Positions 1 through 11,746 of a stretch of DNA of 64,000 nucleotides are shown here, piece by piece. The notes under the pieces were generated by a model, which saw only the letters and a program-made list of their open reading frames with translations, was not told the origin of the DNA and searched no databases. Both the position numbers and the translations under genes were made by a program. The stretch is from Ophiosphaerella korrae (Eukaryota > Ascomycota > Dothideomycetes > Pleosporales > Phaeosphaeriaceae): assembly GCA_028456385.1 (NCBI GenBank), contig JALNQF010000025.1, positions 1 to 64,000 of the forward strand. Direction: 5' to 3'. Position 1 is the stretch's first letter. Every line of letters begins with the position of its first letter.

Positions 1-77
<77 letters not shown>
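1..77. repeat. (AGT)n microsatellite at window edge
   Basis: About 25 uninterrupted AGT trinucleotide units run from the first base to position 77 and probably continue left of the window. The tract ends directly in A/T-rich sequence. Unlike the degraded DNA next to it, it has no interruptions, so it expanded after, or escaped, the mutation process that hit its neighbours. Confidence 0.95.
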
Positions 78-585
78 CTTTAGAGGTAGTATAAGAGTAA
101 GATATATAAGTATAAGTAGCTTTCTTAGCTTTACTTTATAAGAATAAGTTAGTATAATAATTACTAATATAAAAAGTAAGCTTTAAAAGCTTTAAAAATA
201 GAAACTTATAATAGCTATAATAATAGTTACTAAAGAGTTTATAAAGCTAAAAAAACTCTAAATATACTACGTATAGCGTATAAGCGCTTAGTACTTACGT
301 AAAAGCTTTAAATAAATAGAATTATAAGTAAAAGTATTTTTAACTAAGTTTAGATAACTACTATAAAACTTATTAAATAGCTTTACTATATAGCTTACCT
401 AAAAAGTATATTATAAGTTAGAGCTTTACTCTATATAATTTAAGTAAGCTTATAGTAGTAAGTAAGCTATATAAGCTATTTAAGCTACTCTACTATATAT
501 AAGTAGCTTAGCTTAGATAGCTCTTTAATTAATAATTATTTCCTACTTATTCCTAAGCTTATATCTTATAATATAATAGCCTTAG

Positions 586-3500
586 AAGAATAGATAATTT
601 AAAGAAAAACCTAAGTAAGAGAAGCTAGAAAGTATAATAAGCTTATACGTTATAAAAAATAAAATATACTAAGAAAAGAAAGTATAATTAAAAATTAATA
701 GTAAAGCTATAAAAAACTTTATATCTAAGAAGTTTATAGAAGTAAAAGGAATAAGTTATACTATAAAGAAATACTCTTAATAACTAAGTATAATTAAAAG
801 AAAACTATTTTAGGAACTTATTAAGTTTAAAACAATACCTTTAATATTAAGGTTAGAAAGGCTAGAAATTACAAATATAGTTATAGATATAACAACAGTT
901 AATAATAAATAAGATATAATATTAGGTATACTATAGTTATAGATAACTAACCTAAGAATTAATTAAAAAATAAGAAGAATTACTTATTATAAAAAAGATA
1001 TATTAAAAGCTAATATAACTATATATAAAGGATAGTTTATAGAAGAATATAAGAAATAAGAAAAGTAACTTACTAAACTAGATAATTACCTTCTAGAATA
1101 TTAATAATAGGACTTAGCGATAAAACTAGAAGAAAAAAAAAACGTAAGATAGAGCTTAGTTTATAAGAAAATAGAAGAAGAATCTAAGATTAAACAAGTA
1201 TTTATATAGAACGTAGTTAAAAAAAGATAAATATAAGAATCTAAATCCTTAGTAGTATATAGACTTATATTTATAGATAAAAAAGAGATAGATAAAAAAT
1301 AACTTTATATAGACTTTAGAAAAACAAACGCAATTATAAACAAGAACTAATACCTTCTACTATAAATAGATAAAATATAAAATAAGCTATAGAAAGTATA
1401 AATCTTTATAAAACTAGATATCTAAAACGCCTATTACTAGATTAGAATTAAAAAGAGAGATAAATAGAAAACTATATTTAGAATATAGTATAGACTATAT
1501 AAATACCTAGTTATACTATTTAGATAAATAAATATACTAGTAGTATTCTAAGAAAGAATTAATATAGTATTAAGAGAGTACTTAAATATATTTATATTTA
1601 TATACCTAGATAATATCTTTATATTCTTAGAAATAGAAGAGGAATATATATAATATATATATAAAGTTTAGAAAAGCTAGTAGAAAGTAAGATATTCTTT
1701 AAGATAAAGAAATATAAATTCTATATAAAAGAAATAGACTTTCTAGAATTTCTTATAGAACTAGGAAAAATTAAAATTAACTTAAATAAAGTTAAAGTAA
1801 TCTAAGAATAGCTAATACTAAAGAACTTATAAGAAGTATAATAATTTTATAGACTAGTAAACTTCTATAAGAAGTTAATAATTAACTAGTCTAAGCTAAT
1901 AGAACTACTAATAAACTATTATAGCTATAATAATAGAAGGCTAATTTAAGCTAGTTAGCCCTACTATAAATAACAAAAGCACGTATAACCTATAAAGTAA
2001 TAAACTTAACTAAGAAGCTAACTATAATAGAGATACGTAATAAATTCGCGATTTACAATCTTAGTAAATATAAAGTATAAAGCTAAGTACGTAATAAATT
2101 TATAATTTGCGATCTTAGTAAACACGAAGTATAAAGCTAGCTAAGATATATAGGTATATAGTTAGTAGTAATACCTATTATTAAGATAGTATTAGTAATT
2201 TAATTATTAACTATAAGTAATAATACTAAGATAGTTATAAAATATCTTCTACTATTTATAGCTTATTGTAGATTACTATATAAGCTTTTATTATTACTTT
2301 TTAATCTACTAGTAACTTATAAGCTACTAGGAAGTTAACTCTAGTAAGCTTATTATATAAACTTTATAAAAAAAGATATACTATTTAAGTAGACTAAGGA
2401 ATATAAAGAAGTATTTAACTAAATTAAGTAAAGATTTATAGAAAACCTAGTTATTAGGATATATAACTTAGACTTACTAGTAATAGTAAAAATAAATATA
2501 TCTAATTTAGTCTATAGAATAGTACTAATACAAGAAGACCTAGATATAAAACAAGAATACTTAGTTAAATACTTTTCTAAGAAAATAAAGCTAGAAGAGC
2601 TTAACTACTTAATCTATAATAAAGAAATACTAGTACTCTATAAAGTATTTAAGTAATAGAAAGTATACTTATTAAAAGTAAAATACTAAATAAAAGTCTA
2701 TATAGACTATAAGAATCTTATAAAATTTATAATAAATAAAGACTTATTATAATACTATATAAGGTAGTAGGAATTTCTATTAATATTTTATATAGAAATA
2801 ATATATACTAAGAGTAAAGATAACTAATTTATAGACGCCTTAAGTAGAAGACTAGACTTATAAGAAAAAGTAAATACTACTAGTATAGTTTTAGTTAAGA
2901 ATAAAAAAAATATCTAGTTCTAAATATACTTAAGATAGCTATAATACTTAAAAGAAAAGATAATAAGCTAAATAAATAGATTTAGAAGAAAATAGAAAAA
3001 GCTTCTAAAAAAATAAAAAAACTTAAAATCTAAGAAGGATTTATAAAAGCCTATAGTAGAATATATATTCTAAAGAAAATATAAAGAGAATTTATATAAT
3101 AATTCTATAAACTACTAGTATATAGATACTAAAGTATTAATAAAATATTAGATAAACTACTAAAAAACTACTATATCTTAAAAGTAAGATAACTAGTAAT
3201 AGAAGTACTATAAGACTATATAGAATACTATAGAAATAAATATAATAGATACGTACTATATAGAATATTATAACTAGTTAAGATACTAGAAAGACTATAG
3301 AGAGTTTTTATAATAGACTTTATTATAAAACTACTAAAGTCTAAAAACTTAATATTAGGAATTAAGTATAATAAAATCTTAATAATAGTAAATAAGCTTA
3401 TAAAGTACTTATACTTTAAACTATATAAAAAGAAAAGTAAGATAGATATTACTATATACTAAGTTCTAAGAACTATAATTAGCTAATATAGTATTCTAGA

Positions 3501-4657
3501 TAAGATTATTATAGATAGAGATATATAATTTATATTAAAACTATAGAGAATAATATTAGTATAATTAGGAATCTAGTATATAATATTAATAGTATACTAT
3601 ATATAAATAGATAGATAATTAGAACGTATAAACTAGATAGTAGAATAATACCTAAGATACTACCTTAACTATAACTAGAATAATTAGGTATAACTATTAC
3701 TTATAGTATAGTTAGTATATAATAGTATAAAGAATATAGTAATAAAAGTATTACTCTTTTTTATAAACTATAGATTTAACTCTAATATATATAGAATACT
3801 AAGAACCTAAATATCTTAGTTTTTTAAAAGAGAAAACTTTATAAATAGACTTAAAAAGATATATAACTAATTATAATAAGATATAAAATTCTTATAAGAT
3901 TAAATAGTAAAGTACTATAATAAAAAGTACTAAAAGAGACTTTAATTTAGAGAAAGAGAAAAAGTAGAGTTAGTATAAAGAAATATTAAAAGTAAGTAAT
4001 TAAGTTTTAAACTAGATTACGTTAAGATAAGACTATATAAAATTAAAAAGAAAGTTATACTAGTTATATTTATATTAAAGCTACTAGATAGAATAAGGAT
4101 ATACCTAATATTTTATATAGTACTACTTGAAAAAGTACTATAAAAAGTAGAACTACTAGTATATAAAGTAGATATATATAGAGAATAAGAAGAATAAGAA
4201 GTTAAAGAAATCTTAGTATACTAGTTTTATAATAGAAAGAACTACTATTTAGTAAAATAGATAAGTATAGATAAAAAAGAATAACTATAAGAAAAAATAT
4301 AAGAACTAGAAGATAACCTTAACTACTTTAAGAAACTAAAAAAGTTCTAAAGTTAAAATCCTTTAGACTACTTTATAGTTAACTAAGAAAATCGATATTA
4401 CTACTACTAGATAGAGAAGTAATAGAAATACCTAATATAATAGGAGTAAGAGTAGCCTTTATAATAGTTTTAAAATTAATTTTAGACTTTATAAAAGTAG
4501 CTTATATAATAGATTTCTTATTATTTAAAGCTTTTATCTTATAAAGATAAACTAAATAGGTATAATTCTTTACTTATATACTTAGAATCTAATTATATTC
4601 TTTTTAAGCTTCTATAATCTATCTAAATAGTTTATCTTAAGTATAGTTAATAGCTCT
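586..4657 (+). mobile_element. Ty3/Gypsy chromovirus relic 1 (5'-truncated, RIP-mutated)
   Basis: Read through stop codons, the plus strand shows pol domains in Ty3 order. The aspartic protease is near 682-960, its active-site DSGA now reading NSKA. Reverse transcriptase spans about 1,240-1,640 and includes the YLDD-type motif as YLDN. RNase H lies near 2,590-2,860 with a recognisable ALSRR end. Integrase is at about 3,050-3,730 and a C-terminal chromodomain at about 4,205-4,350. Domain order RT-RNase H-integrase-chromodomain identifies a chromovirus. Homology to the second copy starts only at about 590, so gag and the 5' LTR are missing. A solo LTR (1,917-2,357) splits the copy between RT and RNase H. 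The 3' end stops where the second element begins. Changes are overwhelmingly C-to-T and G-to-A. Confidence 0.88.
1917..2357 (+). mobile_element. Solo LTR inside relic 1
   Basis: This 441-bp segment matches the LTRs of the neighbouring complete element along its whole length. It begins TATTATAGCTATAA (ancestral TG end mutated to TA) and ends TTATTATA. It is flanked on both sides by the identical pentamer TAAAC (1,912-1,916 and 2,358-2,362), the 5-bp target-site duplication expected of Ty3/Gypsy integrase. Relic-1 coding sequence resumes directly after it. It therefore arose by insertion of a full element followed by LTR-LTR recombination. It carries two copies of the internal 54-bp repeat. Confidence 0.9.
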
Positions 4658-5101
4658 TGTTATAGCTATAATAAAAAAAAACTAATTTAAGCTAATTACT
4701 TCTACTATAGATAATAAAAGTATATATAACCTATAAGGTAATAAACTTAATTAGAAAACTAACTATAATAGAGATACGTAATAAATTTATAATACGCGAT
4801 CTTAGTAAATATAAAGTATAAAGCTAAGTACGTAATAAATTTATAATTTACAATCTTAGTAAATACAAAGTATAAAGCAAGCTAAAGAGCCTAGGTATAT
4901 AGTTAGTAGTAATACGTATTATTAAGATAGTATTAGTAATCTAATCTTTAACCTAGAATGCTAATACTTAATATTATATATATAAATTAACTATTATTTA
5001 TAGTTATAACTAATTATAATATAAGCTTTTTTTATTACTTTATAATCTACTAATATACTACTAGTAGTTACTTGTAGTTAATAATAGGTAACCTTATTAT
5101 A
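4658..5101 (+). repeat. 5' LTR of full-length element
   Basis: This 444-bp LTR starts TGTTATAGCTATAA and ends CCTTATTATA (ancestral CA end now TA). It holds two tandem copies of a 54-bp unit containing ACGTAATAAATTTATAA. It aligns throughout with the solo LTR at 1,917 and with the 3' LTR. Confidence 0.9.
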
Positions 5102-5139
5102 CTTTACTAATTTAGTTATTATAAGAAGTAAAGCGTAAG

Positions 5140-6250
5140 TAGTATATAGTCTAGCTAATATAATAGTAGAAAGTTTAACTAAATAAATAGCTAAAGTACT
5201 TAAGAGTAGTTTTAAATTAGATAGTATAGTATAGGAAATAATTAAAGATTGTATAAATAATCTAATCTTAGATAAAGAAGATATAAAGATAGTAATTAAT
5301 ATATTAGAAACGTAGAATAAAGAACTATAAGACTACGTAAAGTAAAATAAAGTATAAATTAAAGCTATTATAAAAGGTTAGAACTAAATAGAACTAATTA
5401 CCTAAAGACTAGAAATAAGTATAATAAAGAAACTACTTAAGATACTTATTTTTAAAAAGTTTAATAAAATAAAAGAGAAACTAAAACCTTTTATAGTATT
5501 AGTATAACTCTAAATAGATATATAAGTACTATACTTTAATATAGAAGAAAAGAAGGTAATATATATTAGAATATACTTAGAAGAAGATATAATAAGTTAG
5601 TTTAAACTTTACTAGATAAACTATATAATATACGCTCTAATAATATAAAAAGATAAAACTAAAGCTATATTTAGAAGTTATAAATACTTTACTAGATAAA
5701 TAAAAGTAGTATTTAGAGATATAGATATTACCTAATAAGTAGAAGAAAAACTTAAAAAGCTTATATAAAGTAAGAGTATTCTTAAATATATATTATAGTT
5801 TAAATAACTATTATAAAATATAGAATAGAATAAATTAACTCTAATATTATAATTTAAATAAAAACTAAATATAAAAATTTAATACAAAATAATTTATATA
5901 GAGTAACCTAGGATACTAGAAGCTATAAAGTAATAAGTAATATAAATTAATAATAATCTTTAAGAATAGAAAAAGAATAAGTATAGTAGCTAACCTAGAA
6001 ACTAAGATATTAGAGACCCTATAATCCTTAATACTAATAAGGAGAGAAAGAAAAAGAAAAATAAAGACTTTACGTACTTTAGCTATAATATAAAAAGTTA
6101 CTATATAAAAGACTACTAATCTAAATAAAAGAAAGATATAGTATATTATAAGTATAGAAAACTAAGATACTTTATAAAAAACTATAGAAGTAAAAACTAT
6201 AAGAAAGATAAAGAAACTTAGTTAAAAATAACTAAGAAAAGAAAAAAAGT
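5140..6250 (+). pseudogene. RIP-mutated gag of the full-length element
   Basis: Read through stops, this stretch resembles the retrotransposon gag capsid family: a helical region around 5,480-5,960 and then a zinc knuckle at about 6,138-6,185. In the knuckle the expected CX2CX4HX4C cysteines and histidine are all tyrosine codons (TAT), exactly what C:G to T:A mutation of TGT/TGC and CAT/CAC gives. The antisense relic at 11,747-15,626 has a matching knuckle near 14,541-14,590. The product would have been the nucleocapsid protein packaging element RNA. Nothing here can be translated now. Confidence 0.82.
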
Positions 6251-7299
6251 ACTATAAGTATAGGCTAAACTATAAGAAAAAGTAGCTAGGAGTAAAGAAA
6301 TATAATATATAATACTCTACTAAAGCTTTTATTATAAAAATTACTACTATATATATCTTTCTAGTAAGTAAAGAGTAGAATAGTTTTTATAAAAGAATAA
6401 AGTAGTAGTAATAAAAGAAAAAATAAAAGTATAGCTAAAAGAAATAGGTTATATAATAGACCTACTAATAGAAGACTTAGAAGAGAAAAAACTCTAGATC
6501 CTATTAATCTAGGCTAAAGAACTAGTACTAAATAAAGAAACTACTATAGCTTCCTCTAAAAGACTATAAAAAAGTAAGAGAAAAGTTAGTATAAAAAGTA
6601 TAGAAAATACTTAGCTAGATATATATAGCTATAATAGTAATATAATAATAAATATAAAAGAATAAAATAAATAATAGAAGTTTATTTAAAAATACTTACT
6701 AGTTATAAGTATAGAAGAAGTATATAAAGACTAAAAAGAACGTAATTCTAAAGAGATAAAGTTTATTTTATTTTAAGAATAGATAAAATAATATATAGTT
6801 ATAATAAAAAAGATACTTATATAAAGATACTAGTAATTTCTTATAAAAAGAATATAATAGATTAATAAAGCCTATATACTAAGAGTACTAGTAATATACT
6901 ATATCCTAATAATAGATATACCTAAGAAAGATAAATACTAAGAAGGAGATAACAAAATAATAGATCTAAAATATCTAGTATACTTTAAAGTATTATAGTT
7001 ATTATACTTAAATAAAAATTATATTATATATAAAAACTCTAAAGTAAATAACTATATATAGCTTATAAGAAGAAGAGGCTATAATTATATAAAAGTAATT
7101 CTAGTAGAAGATATCTAAGGATAGGAAATAATACTAGAAGAAAGATATATTATAGTAAGACTAGAACTAAAACTATCTAAAAAATACGTTTAAAGAAGAC
7201 TATAGTATAAATATACGTATAATAAATACTTAAAATATAAAGAATATAAGCTTAAAGTAAAACTATAGTTATAAAAAGATAGATAATTTATAAAACTAC

Positions 7300-10200
7300 T
7301 AAAATAAGAATAGCTAGAAAGTATAAGAGGCCTATATATTACAAAGATAGGTACGTACTAAGAGAAAAAAGTATAATTAATAATTAATAGTAGAGCTATA
7401 AAAAACTTTATATTAAAAAAGTTTATAGAAATATAAAGAATACGTTATATAATAAAGAAGTACTCTTAATAACTAAGTATAATTAAAGGAAAACTATTCT
7501 AAAAACCTATTAAGTTTAAGATAGTTCTTTTTATACTAGAATTAGAAGAGATAATAATTAAAAATATAGTTATATATATAACAACAATTAATAAGGAATA
7601 TAATATAATACTAGGAATACTATAGTTATAGATAGTAAACCTATATATTAATTAGAGAATAAGAAAAATTAACTACTATAAGATAGAAATATTAAGAGCT
7701 AATATAAGTACTTATAAAAGAAAATTCCTTAAAGAATATAAGAAATAAGAAAAATAGCTTATAGAGCCTAAAGACTATCTTCTAGAATATTAATTATAGG
7801 ACTTAGTAATAGACTTAAAAGAAGATAAAGACGTAGAATAGAGCCTAGTTTATAGAAAAATAAAAGAAGAGTCTTAGATTAAATAAGTATTTATTAAAAA
7901 TATAATAAGGAAAAGATAAATATAAGAATCTAAATCCTTAGTAGTATATAGACTTATATTTATAGATAAAAAGAGAATAAGTAATAAATAACTTTACGTA
8001 GATTTTAAAAAAACTAAGATAATTATAAATAAGAACTAATACTCTTTACTATAAATAGATAAAATATAAGATAATCTAAGAAAAGTAAAGATCTTTATAA
8101 AACTAGATATTTAAAATACCTATTACTAAATTAGAATTAAAAAAGGTAATAAATAGAAAATAGTATTTAGAATATAATATAAACTATTTAAATATATAGT
8201 TATACTCTTTAGATTAATAAATATACTAGTAGTATTTTAAGAAAGAATTAATATAGTACTAAGAAAGTACTTAGACGTATTTATATTTATATACCTAGAT
8301 AATATCTTTATATTCTTAGAGATAGAAAAAGAATATATATAATATATATATAAGGTACTAGAGAAATTAGTAGAAAGTAAACTATTTCTTAAAATAAGAA
8401 AATTCGAGTTCTATATAAAGGAAATAGATTTCCTTAGATTTATTATTAAACTAGGAAAAATTAAGATTAACTTAAGAAAAATTAAGTTAATTAACAAATA
8501 GCTAATACTAAAAAACCTAAAAGAAGTATAATAATTTTATAGGTTAGTAAACTTTTATAAAAAATTAATAGTAAAATAGTCTAAAAATATAGAACCTATA
8601 ATAAAACTTAAAAAAAAGGATTTACTATTTAAATAGATAAGAGAATATAATAAAGTATTTAATAAGATTAAAAGAAAGTTTATAGAAAATCTAGTTATTA
8701 GAATATATAACCTAAACTAACTAGTAATAGTAAAAATAAACGTATCTAACTTAGTCTATAGAATAGTACTAATATAAGAAGACTTAAAAACTAAAAAAGA
8801 ATACTTAGTTAAATACTTTTCTAAGAAAATAAAGCTAGTAGAGCTTAACTACCTAATTTATAATAAAGAGATATTAGTAATCTATAAATTATTTAAGTAA
8901 TAGAGAAAATACTTATAAAAAGTAAAATACTAAATAAAAGTCTATATAGACTATAAGAATCTTATAAAATTTATAATAAATAAGGACTTATTATAACGCT
9001 ATATAAGATAGTAAGAATTCTTATTAATATTTAACTTAGAAATTATATATATAAAAGAGAAAGATAACTAACTTATAGATACTTTTAGTAGAAGACTAGA
9101 CTTATAAGAAGAAGTAAATACTACTAGTATAGTTCTAGTTAAGAATAAAGAAAGATATTTAGTTTTAAATATACCTAGAATAGCTATAATACTTAAAAGA
9201 AAAAGTAGCGAGCTAGATAAATAGATTTAGAAAACAATACAAGAAGTATCTAAAAAAATAAAGAAACTAGAGATCTAAGAAGAACTTATATAAGCTTATA
9301 GAAAGATATAGATTTTAAAAAAGATCTAAAGAGAATTTATATAATAATTCTATAAACTACTAGTATATAGATACTAAAGAATTAATAAAACTTTAGATAA
9401 GTTACTATAAAACTACTATATCTTAAAAGTAAGATAATTAGTAATATAAGTACTATAAGATTATATAAAATATTATAGAAATAAATATAATAGATACGTA
9501 CTATATAAGATATTATAACTAATTAAAATACTAGAATAACTATAAAGAGTTATTATAATAGACTTTATTACAAAGTTACTTAAGTTAAAAGACCTAATAT
9601 TAGGAGTTAAGTATAATAGAATTCTAATAATAGTAGATAAGCTTATAAAATATTTATATTTTAGGCTATATAAAGAAAAAAGTAAGATAGAAGTTAATAT
9701 ATACTAGATCCTAGGAACTATAATTAGCTAATATAGACTACTAGATAAGATTATTATAGATAGAGATATATAATTTATATTAAAACTATAGAGAATAATA
9801 ATAGTATAATTAAGAGTTAGATATATAACATCTATAGTATATTACCTATAGATAGATAAATAATTAGAATATATAAACTAAATAGTAGAATAATACCTAA
9901 GATACTACTTTAACTATAACTAGAATAACTAGGTATAGTTACTACCTATAGTATAACTAGTATATAATAGTGTAAAAAATATAGTAACTAGAGTATTACC
10001 TTTCTTTATAAACTATAGACTTAAACCTAATATATATAGAATACTAAGATAAGAAGTATCTTAGTTTCTAAAAAGAAAAAACTTTACTAATAGACTTAAA
10101 GATATATATAACTAATTAAAATAAGATATAGAATTTTTATATAATTAAATAGCAAAGTATTATAATAAAAAATACTAAGAGAGACTTTAATTTAAAAAAG

Positions 10201-10600
10201 AAGAAGAAGTATAGTTAGTATAAAAGAATATTAAAAGTAAATAACTAAGTTCTAAACTAGATTATATTAAAATAAGACTATATAAAGTAGATAAGAAAGT
10301 TATACTAGTTATATTTAAATTAAAACTACTACGTAAAATAAAGATATACCTAACCTTCTATATAGTACTACTTAAGATAGTACTATAAAATATAAAACTA
10401 CTAGTATACAAAGTAGATATATATAGAGAATAAGAAGAATAAAAAGTTAAAGAAATCTTAGTATACTAGTTTTATAATAGAAGAAATTACTACTTAGTAA
10501 AATAAATAAGTATAGATAAGAAAAGATAACTATAAGAAGATATATAAAAACTAGAAGATAATCTTAACTACTTTAAGAAACTAGAGGAGTTCTAAAATTA
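7300..10600 (+). pseudogene. RIP-mutated pol (PR-RT-RNaseH-IN-chromodomain)
   Basis: The polyprotein can be followed through dozens of stops. Protease is near 7,371-7,700, its catalytic DSGA read as NSRA (7,386-7,397). Reverse transcriptase is near 7,930-8,340 with YLDN in place of YLDD. RNase H is near 8,820-9,120 and integrase near 9,300-9,970, including the segment before the second catalytic Asp and the YHPQTDGQ-like region. The chromodomain is near 10,440-10,590. The chromodomain places it in the chromoviruses, whose integrases are thought to target H3K9-methylated chromatin. Stops arise mostly where TGG or CAA/CAG codons became TAA/TAG. No function remains. Confidence 0.88.
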
Positions 10601-11248
10601 AAACCCTCTAAAGCGCTTTATAGTAAATTAAGAAAATTAGTACTACTAATAATAAATAGAGAGACGTTAGGAATATCTAATATAATAGGAGCTAGAGTAG
10701 CTTCTATAGCGTCTTTAAAGTCTATCTTAGCTTCTAAAGTATAAGACTATTTAGATAATTTAGTATTATTATAAGCTTTTATCTTATAAAAATACTTAAT
10801 ATAAGAGTAAAGATTTACTAGCTTATAAAGAGTTAGCTTATACTTAGCTTTAGCTTCTATAAGCTATAATAATAGTATCTCTTAAGCTTAGTTAATAGCT
10901 TACCTTATATAACTTAGTAAGAAAAGACTATATAGAAATTAAATACTTATACTCTATAAGAAAAATACTTAAGAGAGTATACTTATATTAAATATTAGTA
11001 AGAATATACTTACTATAATACTTACTATCTTTTAAAGAAATAAGATAAGTAAGTTTTAACTAAGTATAATAGGCGTAAGGAAATATTTTAACTCTATTAT
11101 AAGTAATACAAGTAACTAGAAGAAGTTTATTATAATTAGAATAAGAAGATATAGAGAATAATAAAGAACTAGAAATAAATAAAGAAATAAGACTAATAAC
11201 TTTAGGCTTAGAGTAAAGAAATAAGGACTTACCTAGAAAAAGGAATAG

Positions 11249-11746
11249 TATTATAGCTATAACAAGAAAAAACTAATTTAAGCTAATTAGCCCTACTATA
11301 GATAATAAAAGTACGTATAACCTATAAGGTAATAAACTTAATTAGGAAACTAACTATAATAAAGATACGTAATAAATTTATAATTTATAATCTTAGTAAA
11401 TACAAAGTATAAAGCTAAGTACGTAATAAATTTATAATTTATAATCTTAGTAAATATAAAGTATAAAGCTAAGTACGTAATAAATTTATAATTTACAATC
11501 TTAGTAAATATAAAGTATAAAGCTAGCTAAGAAGCCTAGGTATATAGTTAGTAGTAATATATATTATTAGAATAGTATTAGTAATCTTATCTCTAACCTA
11601 GAACGCTAATACTTAATATTATATATACAAATTAACTATTATTTATAGTTATTACTAATTATAATATAAGCTTTTGTTATTACTTTGTAATCTACTAATA
11701 TACTACTAGTAGTTACTTATAGTTAATAATAGGTAACCTTATTATA
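11249..11746 (+). repeat. 3' LTR of full-length element (longer variant)
   Basis: At 498 bp this LTR is exactly 54 bp longer than its 5' partner. The difference is a third tandem copy of the 54-bp unit (about 11,355-11,520) that the 5' LTR and the solo LTR have only twice. The TG start is mutated to TA; the end is CCTTATTATA. Confidence 0.88.

Larger units (their letters stand above)
4658..11746 (+). mobile_element. Full-length Ty3/Gypsy chromovirus, RIP-inactivated
   Basis: A roughly 7.1-kb element has both LTRs (4,658-5,101 and 11,249-11,746), a gag relic, protease, reverse transcriptase, RNase H, integrase and a C-terminal chromodomain, all on the plus strand and all full of stop codons. 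A purine-rich tract (about 11,235-11,248) sits immediately before the 3' LTR where the polypurine tract is expected. The 5' LTR keeps the canonical TG start. The flanking pentamers do not match (GCTCT on the left, AGTTT on the right), and the two flanks belong to different, oppositely oriented retroelement copies, so this is not a clean insertion into one target. Confidence 0.9.
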
